A stretch of 64,000 bases of DNA, taken from assembly GCF_004797125.1 (NCBI RefSeq), contig NZ_CP038810.1, positions 2,728,001-2,792,000 of the forward strand, read 5' to 3'. The notes beneath the pieces were generated by a model. The model saw only the letters and a program-made list of their open reading frames with translations. It did not search any database and was not told the origin of the DNA. Below are positions 54,551 to 63,670 of this stretch, one piece after another (positions within the stretch are counted from its first letter, which is position 1; each line of letters opens with the position of its first letter). The translations under genes and the position numbers were made by a program. This DNA is from Flavobacterium sangjuense (lineage in GTDB: Bacteria; Bacteroidota; Bacteroidia; Flavobacteriales; Flavobacteriaceae).

Positions 54551-57370
54551 ATGCATATCTGTAAAAGTTTCGCAAAATTCCTATCCTTTTTTGTTGCCTT
54601 TACTTTTTTTGGCTTTGCCCAGGAATTACCACCAATCGTAAAATATTCACAAAATGTGTATTCCGCCGGAATTCAAAATTGGATGATTGCACAAGATGCC
54701 AACCATTTTTTGTTTTTTGCCAATAATGAAGGGTTATTAGAATTCAATGGTTCGTCTTGGACACTTTATCCATCTCCAAATGAAACCATTATGCGTTCAG
54801 TAAGAGTTGTTGGAAATAGAATTTATACTGGGTGCTACATGGAATTTGGCTACTGGACCAGACAGGCGAATAATCAACTTAAATATCATTCATTAAGTAA
54901 AAAAATAAAACACAGAATTAAAGATGATGAACAGTTTTGGAATATTCTAAATTATGAACAATGGATTATATTTCAATCTTTAGATCAAATTTATATTTAT
55001 GATACTAAGACAACTAAGTTCTCAATAATAACTCCAAAAAACCATATTCTAAAAGCCTTTGAAGCTAATAGCTCACTTTATTTTCAAGTTGAAAATGAAG
55101 GTTTGTTTGAAATTGAAAACGGTAAAAGCAAATTGGTTTCAAACAGTCCGGTTATACTAAACAATAAAATTGTTGCCATTTTTGCTATAGATGCAGGTTT
55201 GCTTCTGGAAACTCAATCCAATGGTTTTTACACTTTTATCGATGCAAAATTCAACCCGTTTTTTTCTGATGTAGATGCTCAAATTGCTTCCAGTAGTGTG
55301 TATAGTTGCAAACAACTGTCCGATAAAAGCTTTGCAATTGGAACTGTTTCTGACGGTATTTTCATAATCTCAGAAACCGGAAAACTTAAATATCATATCA
55401 GTCAAAATAAAGGAATTAGCAACAATACTGTTTTGTCATTATTTGAAGATATCGATAAGAATTTATGGATTGGTTTGGACAACGGAATCAATTGCATCAA
55501 TCTGCAATCACCAATTAGAAGTTATTTTGACAATACCGGTTTTTTAGGAACAGTTTATACATCGCTATTATATAACGATAAACTCTATATTGGTACCAAT
55601 CAAGGTTTGTTTTATAAAAATTATGATTCAGAAGATTCATTTCAGTTTATAAAAGGAACAAAAGGCCAGGTTTGGTCTATTTTTGAATATCAAGGAACTT
55701 TATTTTGCGGACATGATTCGGGAACATTTATCATTGTAAATGGAAGTGCGAAGCAAATTTATGCTTCTTCTGGAACCTGGAAGTTTGAAACCGTTCCGGG
55801 CAGAAAGGATTTATTGTTACAAGGAAATTATTATGGAATTTCAGTACTTCAAAAAATTAATAATCAGTGGACGTTCAGAAATAAAATTGAAGGCTTTAAC
55901 TATTCATCAAAATACTTTGAAATTACAAATGCCCATCAAATATACGTTAGCCACGAATACAAAGGTGTTTTTAGATTTCACTTGGATAATACTTTTACCA
56001 AATCTTCAGATTTTACAACATATAAAACTCCTACCAAAGGAAAGAATGCCAGTTTGATAAAATTCAATAATGTCATTTATTATGCCAACAAGGAAGGGAT
56101 TTATAAGTTAGACGAAAGCAGCAAGACCTTTAATAAAGATAGAGCATTAAGTCCTGTTTTTGGAAAAGACGAATACACTTCAGGGAAATTAATTGTTGAC
56201 AATTCCAACAAGTTGTGGTTGTTCACAAAAAACTATATTAACTATTTCACATTAAGCAAACTTAACAACCAACTAAAAATTCATGCCATCCCTATTTCAT
56301 CAGCATTGACAAACTCTATGTTAGGCTATGAAAACATTACACAATTATCTAATTCAACCTATTTAATCGGTACAACTGACGGATATTATACCATCAACAT
56401 TAACGATCTAAGTTTTAAAAACAACAGCGTTTCCATATCGGGTATAACCATTAACAAATTAGACCAAAAATCAATCAACTGTTCCGTCAAAGATCCCGGT
56501 GAATTCAAACATGATGAAAACAACGTTATAATCAATTATACGGTTCCCGAATACAACAAATATATTTATACAGAATACCAATATTTACTGGAAGGTTTAC
56601 AGGAAAAATGGAGTCAATGGTCAGCAAAAACCGCAGCTAATTATAAAAATTTACCTCCGGGAGATTATGTTTTTAAAGTAAGGGCAAAGATTGCCAACTC
56701 CACTCCCGAAAATATTGCAACCTATAGTTTTACCATAAAGAAACCATGGTACGCAACTAATTTAGCCGTGATTATCTATTTTGTATTGGGCTTTTTATTG
56801 GCTGTATATATACACAAAACCTATAAAAGATATTATCGCCAAAAAGAACAAAAGCTTATTGAAGAAAACAATCTTTTACTTGAAATTGCGGCTCTAGAAA
56901 GTGAACAGCAATTAATGAAGCTTAAAAACGAGCAACTATCCAGCGATATGGATACTAAGAATCGGGAATTAGCTGTTTCAACTATGAGTTTGATTAAAAA
57001 GAATGAGCTGTTGGCTTTGATAAAAGAAGATTTAAAACACACTTCTGTAGATAACAGTAATAAAAGCATCAAATCGGTTATTTCAACCATTACCAAAAAC
57101 ATTAGCGAAGAAGATACCTGGACAGTTTTTAAAGAAGCATTTGATAATGCTGATAATGATTTTTTAAAGAAAGTAAAACAAGCGCATCCTTCTTTAACTC
57201 CAAATGATTTGCGCCTTTGTGCCTATTTGCGATTGAATTTATCTTCCAAAGAAATTGCTCCATTACTTAATATTTCTGTTCGAAGTGTTGAAATAAAACG
57301 ATATCGTTTACGCAAAAAGATGGATTTGCCACACGAACAAGGCTTGGTAGAGTATATATTGTACATCTAG
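54551..57370 (+). CDS. Membrane-spanning propeller/Y_Y_Y regulator with LuxR-like HTH
   Basis: A 939-aa protein: signal peptide (to about FGFAQ), a two-component-regulator-type propeller (about 30-650; repeated units such as LSLFEDIDKNLWIGLDNGINCINL), Y_Y_Y domain (about 665-728; YQYLLEGLQEKWSQWSAKT, NYKNLPPGDYVFKVRAK), one membrane segment (about 738-758), a coiled coil (about 760-835), and a C-terminal helix-turn-helix (about 879-938; LTPNDLRLCAYLRLNLSSKEI, SVRSVEIKRYRLRKKM). There is no histidine kinase or receiver domain, unlike hybrid two-component systems. It probably senses a glucan fragment in the periplasm and acts on DNA directly. Neighbours suggest it controls the glucan genes. Confidence 0.85.
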   Translation: MHICKSFAKFLSFFVAFTFFGFAQELPPIVKYSQNVYSAGIQNWMIAQDANHFLFFANNEGLLEFNGSSWTLYPSPNETIMRSVRVVGNRIYTGCYMEFGYWTRQANNQLKYHSLSKKIKHRIKDDEQFWNILNYEQWIIFQSLDQIYIYDTKTTKFSIITPKNHILKAFEANSSLYFQVENEGLFEIENGKSKLVSNSPVILNNKIVAIFAIDAGLLLETQSNGFYTFIDAKFNPFFSDVDAQIASSSVYSCKQLSDKSFAIGTVSDGIFIISETGKLKYHISQNKGISNNTVLSLFEDIDKNLWIGLDNGINCINLQSPIRSYFDNTGFLGTVYTSLLYNDKLYIGTNQGLFYKNYDSEDSFQFIKGTKGQVWSIFEYQGTLFCGHDSGTFIIVNGSAKQIYASSGTWKFETVPGRKDLLLQGNYYGISVLQKINNQWTFRNKIEGFNYSSKYFEITNAHQIYVSHEYKGVFRFHLDNTFTKSSDFTTYKTPTKGKNASLIKFNNVIYYANKEGIYKLDESSKTFNKDRALSPVFGKDEYTSGKLIVDNSNKLWLFTKNYINYFTLSKLNNQLKIHAIPISSALTNSMLGYENITQLSNSTYLIGTTDGYYTININDLSFKNNSVSISGITINKLDQKSINCSVKDPGEFKHDENNVIINYTVPEYNKYIYTEYQYLLEGLQEKWSQWSAKTAANYKNLPPGDYVFKVRAKIANSTPENIATYSFTIKKPWYATNLAVIIYFVLGFLLAVYIHKTYKRYYRQKEQKLIEENNLLLEIAALESEQQLMKLKNEQLSSDMDTKNRELAVSTMSLIKKNELLALIKEDLKHTSVDNSNKSIKSVISTITKNISEEDTWTVFKEAFDNADNDFLKKVKQAHPSLTPNDLRLCAYLRLNLSSKEIAPLLNISVRSVEIKRYRLRKKMDLPHEQGLVEYILYI

Positions 57371-57657
57371 CCTTTACATGATGATATGTTTTACCTATAC
57401 ATAAGCACAACAATAACCTTGTAGTTTGATTTTTTAATCGTAATAACAATAAATTATCACCTCTTAATTTATTGCTAATTAATCTGTTTTTCTATAAAAA
57501 TGACAAATAACATGCAAAAATATTGCGATGTATGTTTTTTGTTGTGGTTGTTTTTGATTTTGTTATAATTTATAAATCTATTTTTATAATGAAAATTTTA
57601 AGACTCAACCCCAAAACCAATTTTAACAATTTCAAAACCAATAATCAATAATAACAA

Positions 57658-60600
57658 ATGAGAAAAATTATTTTACTTCTAATCTTTTGGAGTTTTTCTT
57701 CAACTATTTATGCTCAAGCGGATATTGTTTCACTTGAAAAAAATGCTCAAGGAACAAAACTAGTTGTCAACGGTAAAGATTTTATGGTCAACGGTATGAA
57801 CTGGGATTATATTCCAATTGGCAATAATTACAACTACAGTTTGTGGAAACAATCTGATGATGTTATTAAAGCTGCTCTGGATACCGAGATGTCTTTGCTA
57901 AAAAATATGGGGGTTAATGTCATCAGACAGTATACCGGAATTCAACCAAAATGGATTCAATATATACATGACAAATATGGTATTTATACAATGTTGAATC
58001 ATTCATTTGGCAGATATGGTTTAACCTTAAATGGAACCTGGGTTCCTAATACCGAATACTCAAACCCATTAACTCGGGAATTACTACTCAAAGAGACTAA
58101 AGAAATGGTTGAAGAGTATAAAAATACTCCCGGTGTTTTATTGTTTCTGTTAGGTAATGAAAATAACTATGGTTTGTTTTGGGATGGTGCTGAAACAGAG
58201 AATATTCCAATGGAAGACAGAAAATCTACTATCAGATCTAAAGACATGTATAAACTGTTTAATGATGCTGTAGTTGCTATGAAGAATGTCGACAAATCGC
58301 ATCCTATTGCAATTTGTAATGGAGATCTACTCTTCTTAGATATCATTGCTGAAGAATGTAAAGACATTGATATTTTGGGTCTTAATATGTATCGTGGAGT
58401 ATCTTTTGGCGATGCCTTTCAAAAAGTTAAAGAAAAAATAGATAAACCAATATTGTTTACTGAATTTGGCGCTGATGCTTTTAATGTATTAGAAAATGCT
58501 GAAGACCAAAAATCACAGGCTTACTATATGGTTGGCAACTGGAAAGAAATATATGAAAATGCTGCAGGTATTGGTAAAGTTGGTAATTCAATTGGAGGTT
58601 TTACTTTTCAATTTAGTGATGGTTGGTGGAAATACGGACAAACAAAAAATTTAGATATACATGATGATAATGCTTCGTGGTCTAATGGTGGTTATATAAA
58701 TGACTTTATTAAAGGTCAAAATAATATGAACGAAGAATGGTTTGGAATTTGTGCAAAAGGGCCAACGAATGCCAGAGGTTTGTATGATTTATATCCGCGT
58801 GCAGCCTATTATGCCTTAAAAGAAGCTCACAGAGTTAATCCGTATGAACCAGGAACTACAAGTGAAACGATAAACAGAGCTTTCAATAATGTTAATTTAA
58901 TGGATGCAGTTTTAAAAGCAAGAGGAGATAAAGCTGCCTTAGGCGGTAATGATAATGAAATCCTGAAAATCAGTAATTTAAGAGCTGAGTTTACCACTTT
59001 TAGCACTGGAGGTAGTTTAATTACTACTCCAAAAGAAGCTGATCCTGAAGCAAATACCTATCCAAATAAATTAGGCTTTGATCATATGCAATCTTATTTT
59101 GTTGGTGTTGAAGGAAATCCAGCACCAAATATGAAAGCTAATGTAAATGTGAATATTTTAGGGCGTGTGGCAGAAAATCCAATAAATGAAATATTTTATG
59201 AAAATAGAGGTCGTACCCAAACAGTTAGTACTCCTGATGGACCGGTTGAAATAAGTGACAACAACAGAGTTCAAATTTATAATGCTTCTTACTCTTGGAA
59301 TGAAAAAGATTTTGATTTAAGAGGTTTTTACAGAACGGGACATTATCATTGGGGATATGAAGGTGATTTCTTTGCCTTGTACCCTGAAGCAAATTACGGT
59401 CCGAATTTGGACATTTATAACGGCGAAACTCTTGGATTAGAAATAGACGGAAAAAGAAGTTTAAATGGTCTTAAAGCTGCTTTTGGTCCACAACTTTGGT
59501 GGGGAGCAAACCCAGCATTGTTGTTGAAATATAGTAAAAAAATCGGTGCTTTTGATGCCACTGCAGTGTATCATGAAGATCTTGCAAATGCGGGTGCGGC
59601 TCTAACATCTATCGCTATTCCATTACCAAAAACCAGAAGAGCCACTTTGCATCTTAAAACTAAAGTTGGTTCGCTGGGCATTGAGTTTGGAGGTATTTGG
59701 GGAGGACAACCCTTGAATGGCAGAGTTTTTCAATATGCTGAAGAAACTACACCCGGAAACTACACAGTTTATAATGACAAAGTTAATAACAAAGACAATT
59801 GGGGAGGAAAAGCTAAATTAACTTTATCAAAAGGAAAGTTTAATATCTATACACAAGGAGCAATTATGGGATTAGTTGCAAATGGTGGTGCAGATAATGT
59901 TCAAACTTTCACAGGGTGGAGATTAAAAGATACCGGAAGCGGAAATCAAATGAATTTCTTAACCGGATTTACATATAACGTTAATTCAAACTTTCAAATT
60001 GCACCAAATTTTTTATGGCAAAAACCACTAGTTGAAGCCATGCCAAATGATGTAAGTTCGCCCGGAAGATTACGTAATATTCAAGATGATCCATTTGTGG
60101 TCAGAGCTAACAGGGAAACTGTTGGAGGAGAATTATTATTAACCTACGACCCTACTCCTGCAACATGGATGTATGAATGGAACAACGATATGGTTGAAGA
60201 TGCAAAATTTGCCGTAAGCACAGGTTTTGTTTACAGAAATTTACCTACAACACAAGATGCCGCAATTGGATTCCTAAGTAATCGTACTGCTTTTGCATTT
60301 GCTAAATCAGCACCTGCTCAAAATTTATGGGAATCGAATACGAGAATAGTTTCAAAATTAACTCCGGATCTTGGAGTTATCGCAAATATGTATTTTGGAA
60401 ATGGTCAGGCAAATGGGGATTCCGAAAGAACAATTAACAGAGCTGGTGGTGATATTAGATTAATTTACAGAAAAATTAAACTAACAAGTTCCATCAAATT
60501 CAACGATTGGGGACCATTTGATTACCATCGTGACTTTAATTTAACATACCCACTCCAACTGATGTTAGATTTATCAACATCTGTGGGAAAACCGAATTGG

Positions 60601-60789
60601 TATGTTTTACCAAACACAAAAATTGGAATAATGGGTACTTGGCGTTCTTTAGACCAGTATTCTCCTCGTTATAGTCCAAATCAAACCTCCGGACCATTTG
60701 TAACAGAGCCTATTGTGAGTCCGGTTGGATTTCCTAACGGTAGTGAATGGGAAATCAGAACATATGTTCATATTAACATTGGAAAATAA
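57658..60789 (+). CDS. Clan GH-A glycosidase fused to a probable outer-membrane beta-barrel
   Basis: A 1043-aa protein with signal peptide (to about TIYAQ). Residues about 25-395 look like a GH2/GH5-type (beta/alpha)8 barrel: FMVNGMNWDYIP, E168 in LLFLLGNENNYG as probable acid/base, and E269 in KPILFTEFGADAFN as probable nucleophile. From about 430 to the end, short alternating, aromatic-rich strands separated by loops (YNASYSWNEKDFDLRGFYRTG, AAFGPQLWWG, LLLKYSKKIG, GFVYRNLPT, IRLIYRKIKLTSSIKFNDWG) and the end WEIRTYVHINIGK resemble a porin-like barrel. There is no T9SS domain and no lipobox, so the barrel would be the anchor. The GH family is not certain. Neighbours (GH16, GH30) suggest a beta-glucan substrate. 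Confidence 0.7.
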   Translation: MRKIILLLIFWSFSSTIYAQADIVSLEKNAQGTKLVVNGKDFMVNGMNWDYIPIGNNYNYSLWKQSDDVIKAALDTEMSLLKNMGVNVIRQYTGIQPKWIQYIHDKYGIYTMLNHSFGRYGLTLNGTWVPNTEYSNPLTRELLLKETKEMVEEYKNTPGVLLFLLGNENNYGLFWDGAETENIPMEDRKSTIRSKDMYKLFNDAVVAMKNVDKSHPIAICNGDLLFLDIIAEECKDIDILGLNMYRGVSFGDAFQKVKEKIDKPILFTEFGADAFNVLENAEDQKSQAYYMVGNWKEIYENAAGIGKVGNSIGGFTFQFSDGWWKYGQTKNLDIHDDNASWSNGGYINDFIKGQNNMNEEWFGICAKGPTNARGLYDLYPRAAYYALKEAHRVNPYEPGTTSETINRAFNNVNLMDAVLKARGDKAALGGNDNEILKISNLRAEFTTFSTGGSLITTPKEADPEANTYPNKLGFDHMQSYFVGVEGNPAPNMKANVNVNILGRVAENPINEIFYENRGRTQTVSTPDGPVEISDNNRVQIYNASYSWNEKDFDLRGFYRTGHYHWGYEGDFFALYPEANYGPNLDIYNGETLGLEIDGKRSLNGLKAAFGPQLWWGANPALLLKYSKKIGAFDATAVYHEDLANAGAALTSIAIPLPKTRRATLHLKTKVGSLGIEFGGIWGGQPLNGRVFQYAEETTPGNYTVYNDKVNNKDNWGGKAKLTLSKGKFNIYTQGAIMGLVANGGADNVQTFTGWRLKDTGSGNQMNFLTGFTYNVNSNFQIAPNFLWQKPLVEAMPNDVSSPGRLRNIQDDPFVVRANRETVGGELLLTYDPTPATWMYEWNNDMVEDAKFAVSTGFVYRNLPTTQDAAIGFLSNRTAFAFAKSAPAQNLWESNTRIVSKLTPDLGVIANMYFGNGQANGDSERTINRAGGDIRLIYRKIKLTSSIKFNDWGPFDYHRDFNLTYPLQLMLDLSTSVGKPNWYVLPNTKIGIMGTWRSLDQYSPRYSPNQTSGPFVTEPIVSPVGFPNGSEWEIRTYVHINIGK

Positions 60790-60806
60790 AATAACAATAT
60801 AATAAA

Positions 60807-62678
60807 ATGGAAATGAAAACAAGAAAATTTATTTATTTAAAAATCACGCTCCTGGTAGGATTGATTTTCAATTTAGTTGTAGGTTGTGATAGAGAACCTT
60901 CCGATGATTCGGTGCTCGCAACATATCCAAAAACTGCCGAGGTATTCATAGATGCATTCAGCCCGGGTTTAGAATACGGAGCATTTGGTAATACCTTACT
61001 AACGGGTTTTAATGTTGATACTGACGTAAAATACAAAGGAACTGCTTCTATGAGATTTGATGTTCCAAATGTTGGAGATCCGGAAGGCGCCTATGTAGGT
61101 GGTGTTTTTATAGATGGCGGTGGACGTGATCTTTCTGGCTATGATGCGCTAACTTTTTGGGCAAAAGGTTCGCAATCAGCGACCATCAATGAACTAGGTT
61201 TTGGAAATGATTTTAACCAAAACAAATACCTGGTAACAATGACAAATGTTCCTTTAGCTACGTATTGGAAAAAATACATTATTCCTATTCCTGATGCTTC
61301 TAAATTAACATATGAAAAAGGTATGTTTTGGTATGCAGAAGGACCCGAAAATGGACAAGGATATACCTTTTGGATTGATGAAGTAAAATATGAAAAATTA
61401 GGTACAATTGCGCATCCGATACCGACTATTTATGATGGTATCAATAAAGTGGAAGATAGTTTTATTGGTATGAATACAACTATAACGGGCTTATCACAAA
61501 CTTTTAATTTGGGTAATGGTGATAACCAAACCGTTTCTGTAGCTCCATCATATTATACTTTTATATCCTCCAATCCTGCTGTTGCAACAGTGAGTGAATT
61601 AGGTGTAATTAATGTAGTTGGCGCAGGTACAACTGTCATAACTGCAAAATTAGGAGATGTGGATGCATTGGGTTCGTTTACAATTAATTCATTAGGAGTC
61701 TTTACACCGGCACCAACTCCAACTCGTGACCCTGCAAATGTAATTTCCATTTTTAGTAATGCTTACACTAATGTACCTGTTGAATATTACAATGGTTATT
61801 ATGCTCCATATCAAACCACGCAAGGGCAAGACGATATTCATATAAATGGTGATGATATTATTCGATATACACAACTTAATTTTGTTGGAACTCAGTTTTC
61901 TCAACCTACCGTTAATGCAACTTCAATGACTCATTTTCATGTGGATATTCAAGTGCAGGAAGCAATGACAGCAGGAGACCATATCAGAATTCAATTAGGT
62001 GATTTTGGTGCAAATGCAGTTTTCGGAGGCGGAGATGATACAAACGGATCAGTTAATTACACTAATGCCAGTTTTACAAATGGAAGCTGGGTAGGTTTTG
62101 ATATTCCACTTGCCAATTTTACAGGATTATCCAGTAGAAGTCATTTAGCACAGATATTATTTATTTCTGATGGAACTATTTCTAATATTCTTGTCGATAA
62201 TATGTATTTCTACGCGCAACCTAATGCACCAACAACTGCAGCTCCAACGCCTACAGTTCCTGCTGCAAATGTAATTTCTGTATTCAGTGATGCTTATACT
62301 AATATTGCCGGAACTAATTTAAATCCTAATTGGGGCCAGGCTACTGTAGTAACACAACCACTTATTGCCGGGAATACAACACTAAAATATGCTGGATTGA
62401 ATTATCAGGGAATTCAATTGGGCAGTAGTCAGAATGTCTCCGGAATGAGTTTTCTGCATATTGACTATTGGACTGCTAACTCTACATCTCTCAAAACATA
62501 TTTAATAAGTACTGGTCCGGTAGAGACCCCAAAAGTTTTAACTGTGCCCACATCTGGATGGCAAAGTATAGAAATTCCACTCAGCAATTTTTCTCCTGTT
62601 AATCTTGCAGATGTAATACAACTTAAGTTTGATGGCAATGGGGATATTTATTTAGACAACATCTATTTTCATAACTAG
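60807..62678 (+). CDS. Surface lipoprotein with CBM-like, Ig-like and duplicated binding-type domains
   Basis: A 623-aa lipoprotein (LLVGLIFNLVVGC, Cys27). Domain order: a CBM-like beta-sandwich (about 35-200; EYGAFGNTLLTGFNVDTDV, GYDALTFWAKGS, FWIDEVKYEKLG), a bacterial Ig-like (Big2) domain (about 225-292; SVAPSYYTFISSNPAVATVS, GAGTTVITAKLGDVDALGS), and two copies (about 298-470 and 475-623) of the domain opening APTPTRDPANVISIFSNAYTN, ending in LVDNMYF / YLDNIYF. The last two match those in the T9SS protein at 52807. No catalytic residues were recognised. It probably binds glucan at the outer membrane next to the GH16 and GH-A enzymes. Confidence 0.78.
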   Translation: MEMKTRKFIYLKITLLVGLIFNLVVGCDREPSDDSVLATYPKTAEVFIDAFSPGLEYGAFGNTLLTGFNVDTDVKYKGTASMRFDVPNVGDPEGAYVGGVFIDGGGRDLSGYDALTFWAKGSQSATINELGFGNDFNQNKYLVTMTNVPLATYWKKYIIPIPDASKLTYEKGMFWYAEGPENGQGYTFWIDEVKYEKLGTIAHPIPTIYDGINKVEDSFIGMNTTITGLSQTFNLGNGDNQTVSVAPSYYTFISSNPAVATVSELGVINVVGAGTTVITAKLGDVDALGSFTINSLGVFTPAPTPTRDPANVISIFSNAYTNVPVEYYNGYYAPYQTTQGQDDIHINGDDIIRYTQLNFVGTQFSQPTVNATSMTHFHVDIQVQEAMTAGDHIRIQLGDFGANAVFGGGDDTNGSVNYTNASFTNGSWVGFDIPLANFTGLSSRSHLAQILFISDGTISNILVDNMYFYAQPNAPTTAAPTPTVPAANVISVFSDAYTNIAGTNLNPNWGQATVVTQPLIAGNTTLKYAGLNYQGIQLGSSQNVSGMSFLHIDYWTANSTSLKTYLISTGPVETPKVLTVPTSGWQSIEIPLSNFSPVNLADVIQLKFDGNGDIYLDNIYFHN

Positions 62679-62712
62679 AAAAATGGTTTTAAACACTTAT
62701 AAAATTTAAAAA

Positions 62713-63588
62713 ATGTATCAGAAAAATCAATTTAATAAAATAGACAAAAGTATGTCAAATGAAAGTTTTAACACTAAATGGTATGGGCTAAGTTTAGCAA
62801 AAAGCTTTCTTATAACTACTTTATTGCTTGTAGTTTTTGGTTGTTCAAATGATGAAAATCAAAAAGTTACAACCATGAACAAACTGGTTATGCAGGATGA
62901 GTTTAACACTGATGGAGCGCCTAACAGCGCGATTTGGAATTATGATATTGGTACAGGTAGTAACGGCTGGGGAAATAATGAGTTGGAATACTACACTAAT
63001 AGTTCTGAAAACATCAAAGTTGTTGATGGCATGCTACAGATAACTGCCAAAAAAGAAGCGTTTTTGGGTTCTCAATATACTTCTGCCAGAATATTAACCA
63101 AAGGATTATTTGAACAAAAATATGGTCGATTTGAAGCGCGAATTAAAATGCCATGGGGACAAGGTCTTTGGCCTGCATTTTGGCTATTAGGATCTGATTC
63201 CGATACTGTGAATTGGCCTCTGTGTGGTGAAATTGATATTATGGAGTATAAAGGTCAGGAACCAACCATAACACATGGAACTGTTCATGGTCCGGGCTAT
63301 TCAGGTGCTACTGCTATTACTAAAAGTTATGATTTGATTAATAATCGCTTCGATACTGATTTTCACATCTTTGGTATTGAGTGGGGGAAAAATTACATCA
63401 ACTTCTATGTAGATGACGTTTTATACAATCAAATTACTCCTGATAAAGTTACTGGTGAATGGGTATATGACAAACCTTTTTATATCATACTTAATCTTGC
63501 TGTTGGAGGCAATTATGTTGGTTCTCCTAATACCGAAACAATTTTTCCTCAAACCATGTATGTTGACTACGTGAGAGTTTATCAATAA
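62713..63588 (+). CDS. GH16 beta-glucanase (laminarinase-like), lipoprotein
   Basis: A 291-aa protein with a long n-region and lipoprotein cleavage site VVFGC (Cys44); an internal ATG at 62752 would give a more usual signal length. The catalytic GH16 motif EIDIME is complete (E173 nucleophile, D175, E178 acid/base), followed by THGTVHGPGYSG. Other family blocks are LVMQDEFN, NNELEYYT, ARIKMPWGQGLWPAFWLLG, HIFGIEWGKNYINFYVDD and FYIILNLAVGGNYVG. The layout is that of bacterial endo-beta-1,3(4)-glucanases. It sits 34 bases after the surface lipoprotein gene. Confidence 0.92.
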   Translation: MYQKNQFNKIDKSMSNESFNTKWYGLSLAKSFLITTLLLVVFGCSNDENQKVTTMNKLVMQDEFNTDGAPNSAIWNYDIGTGSNGWGNNELEYYTNSSENIKVVDGMLQITAKKEAFLGSQYTSARILTKGLFEQKYGRFEARIKMPWGQGLWPAFWLLGSDSDTVNWPLCGEIDIMEYKGQEPTITHGTVHGPGYSGATAITKSYDLINNRFDTDFHIFGIEWGKNYINFYVDDVLYNQITPDKVTGEWVYDKPFYIILNLAVGGNYVGSPNTETIFPQTMYVDYVRVYQ

Positions 63589-63602
63589 CTATTAGAGTCA
63601 TG

Positions 63603-63643
63603 AAATAAGGTTAATCATAGTTTACGATTGACCTTATTTTTAA
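63603..63643 (+). terminator. Intrinsic terminator after the GH16 gene
   Basis: AAATAAGGTTAATC (63603-63616) pairs with GATTGACCTTATTT (63626-63639), 14 pairs with one G-T, followed by T. It may reduce read-through into the GH30 gene. Confidence 0.7.
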
Positions 63644-63670
63644 AATATCATAAAGATTATAAAACATAAC

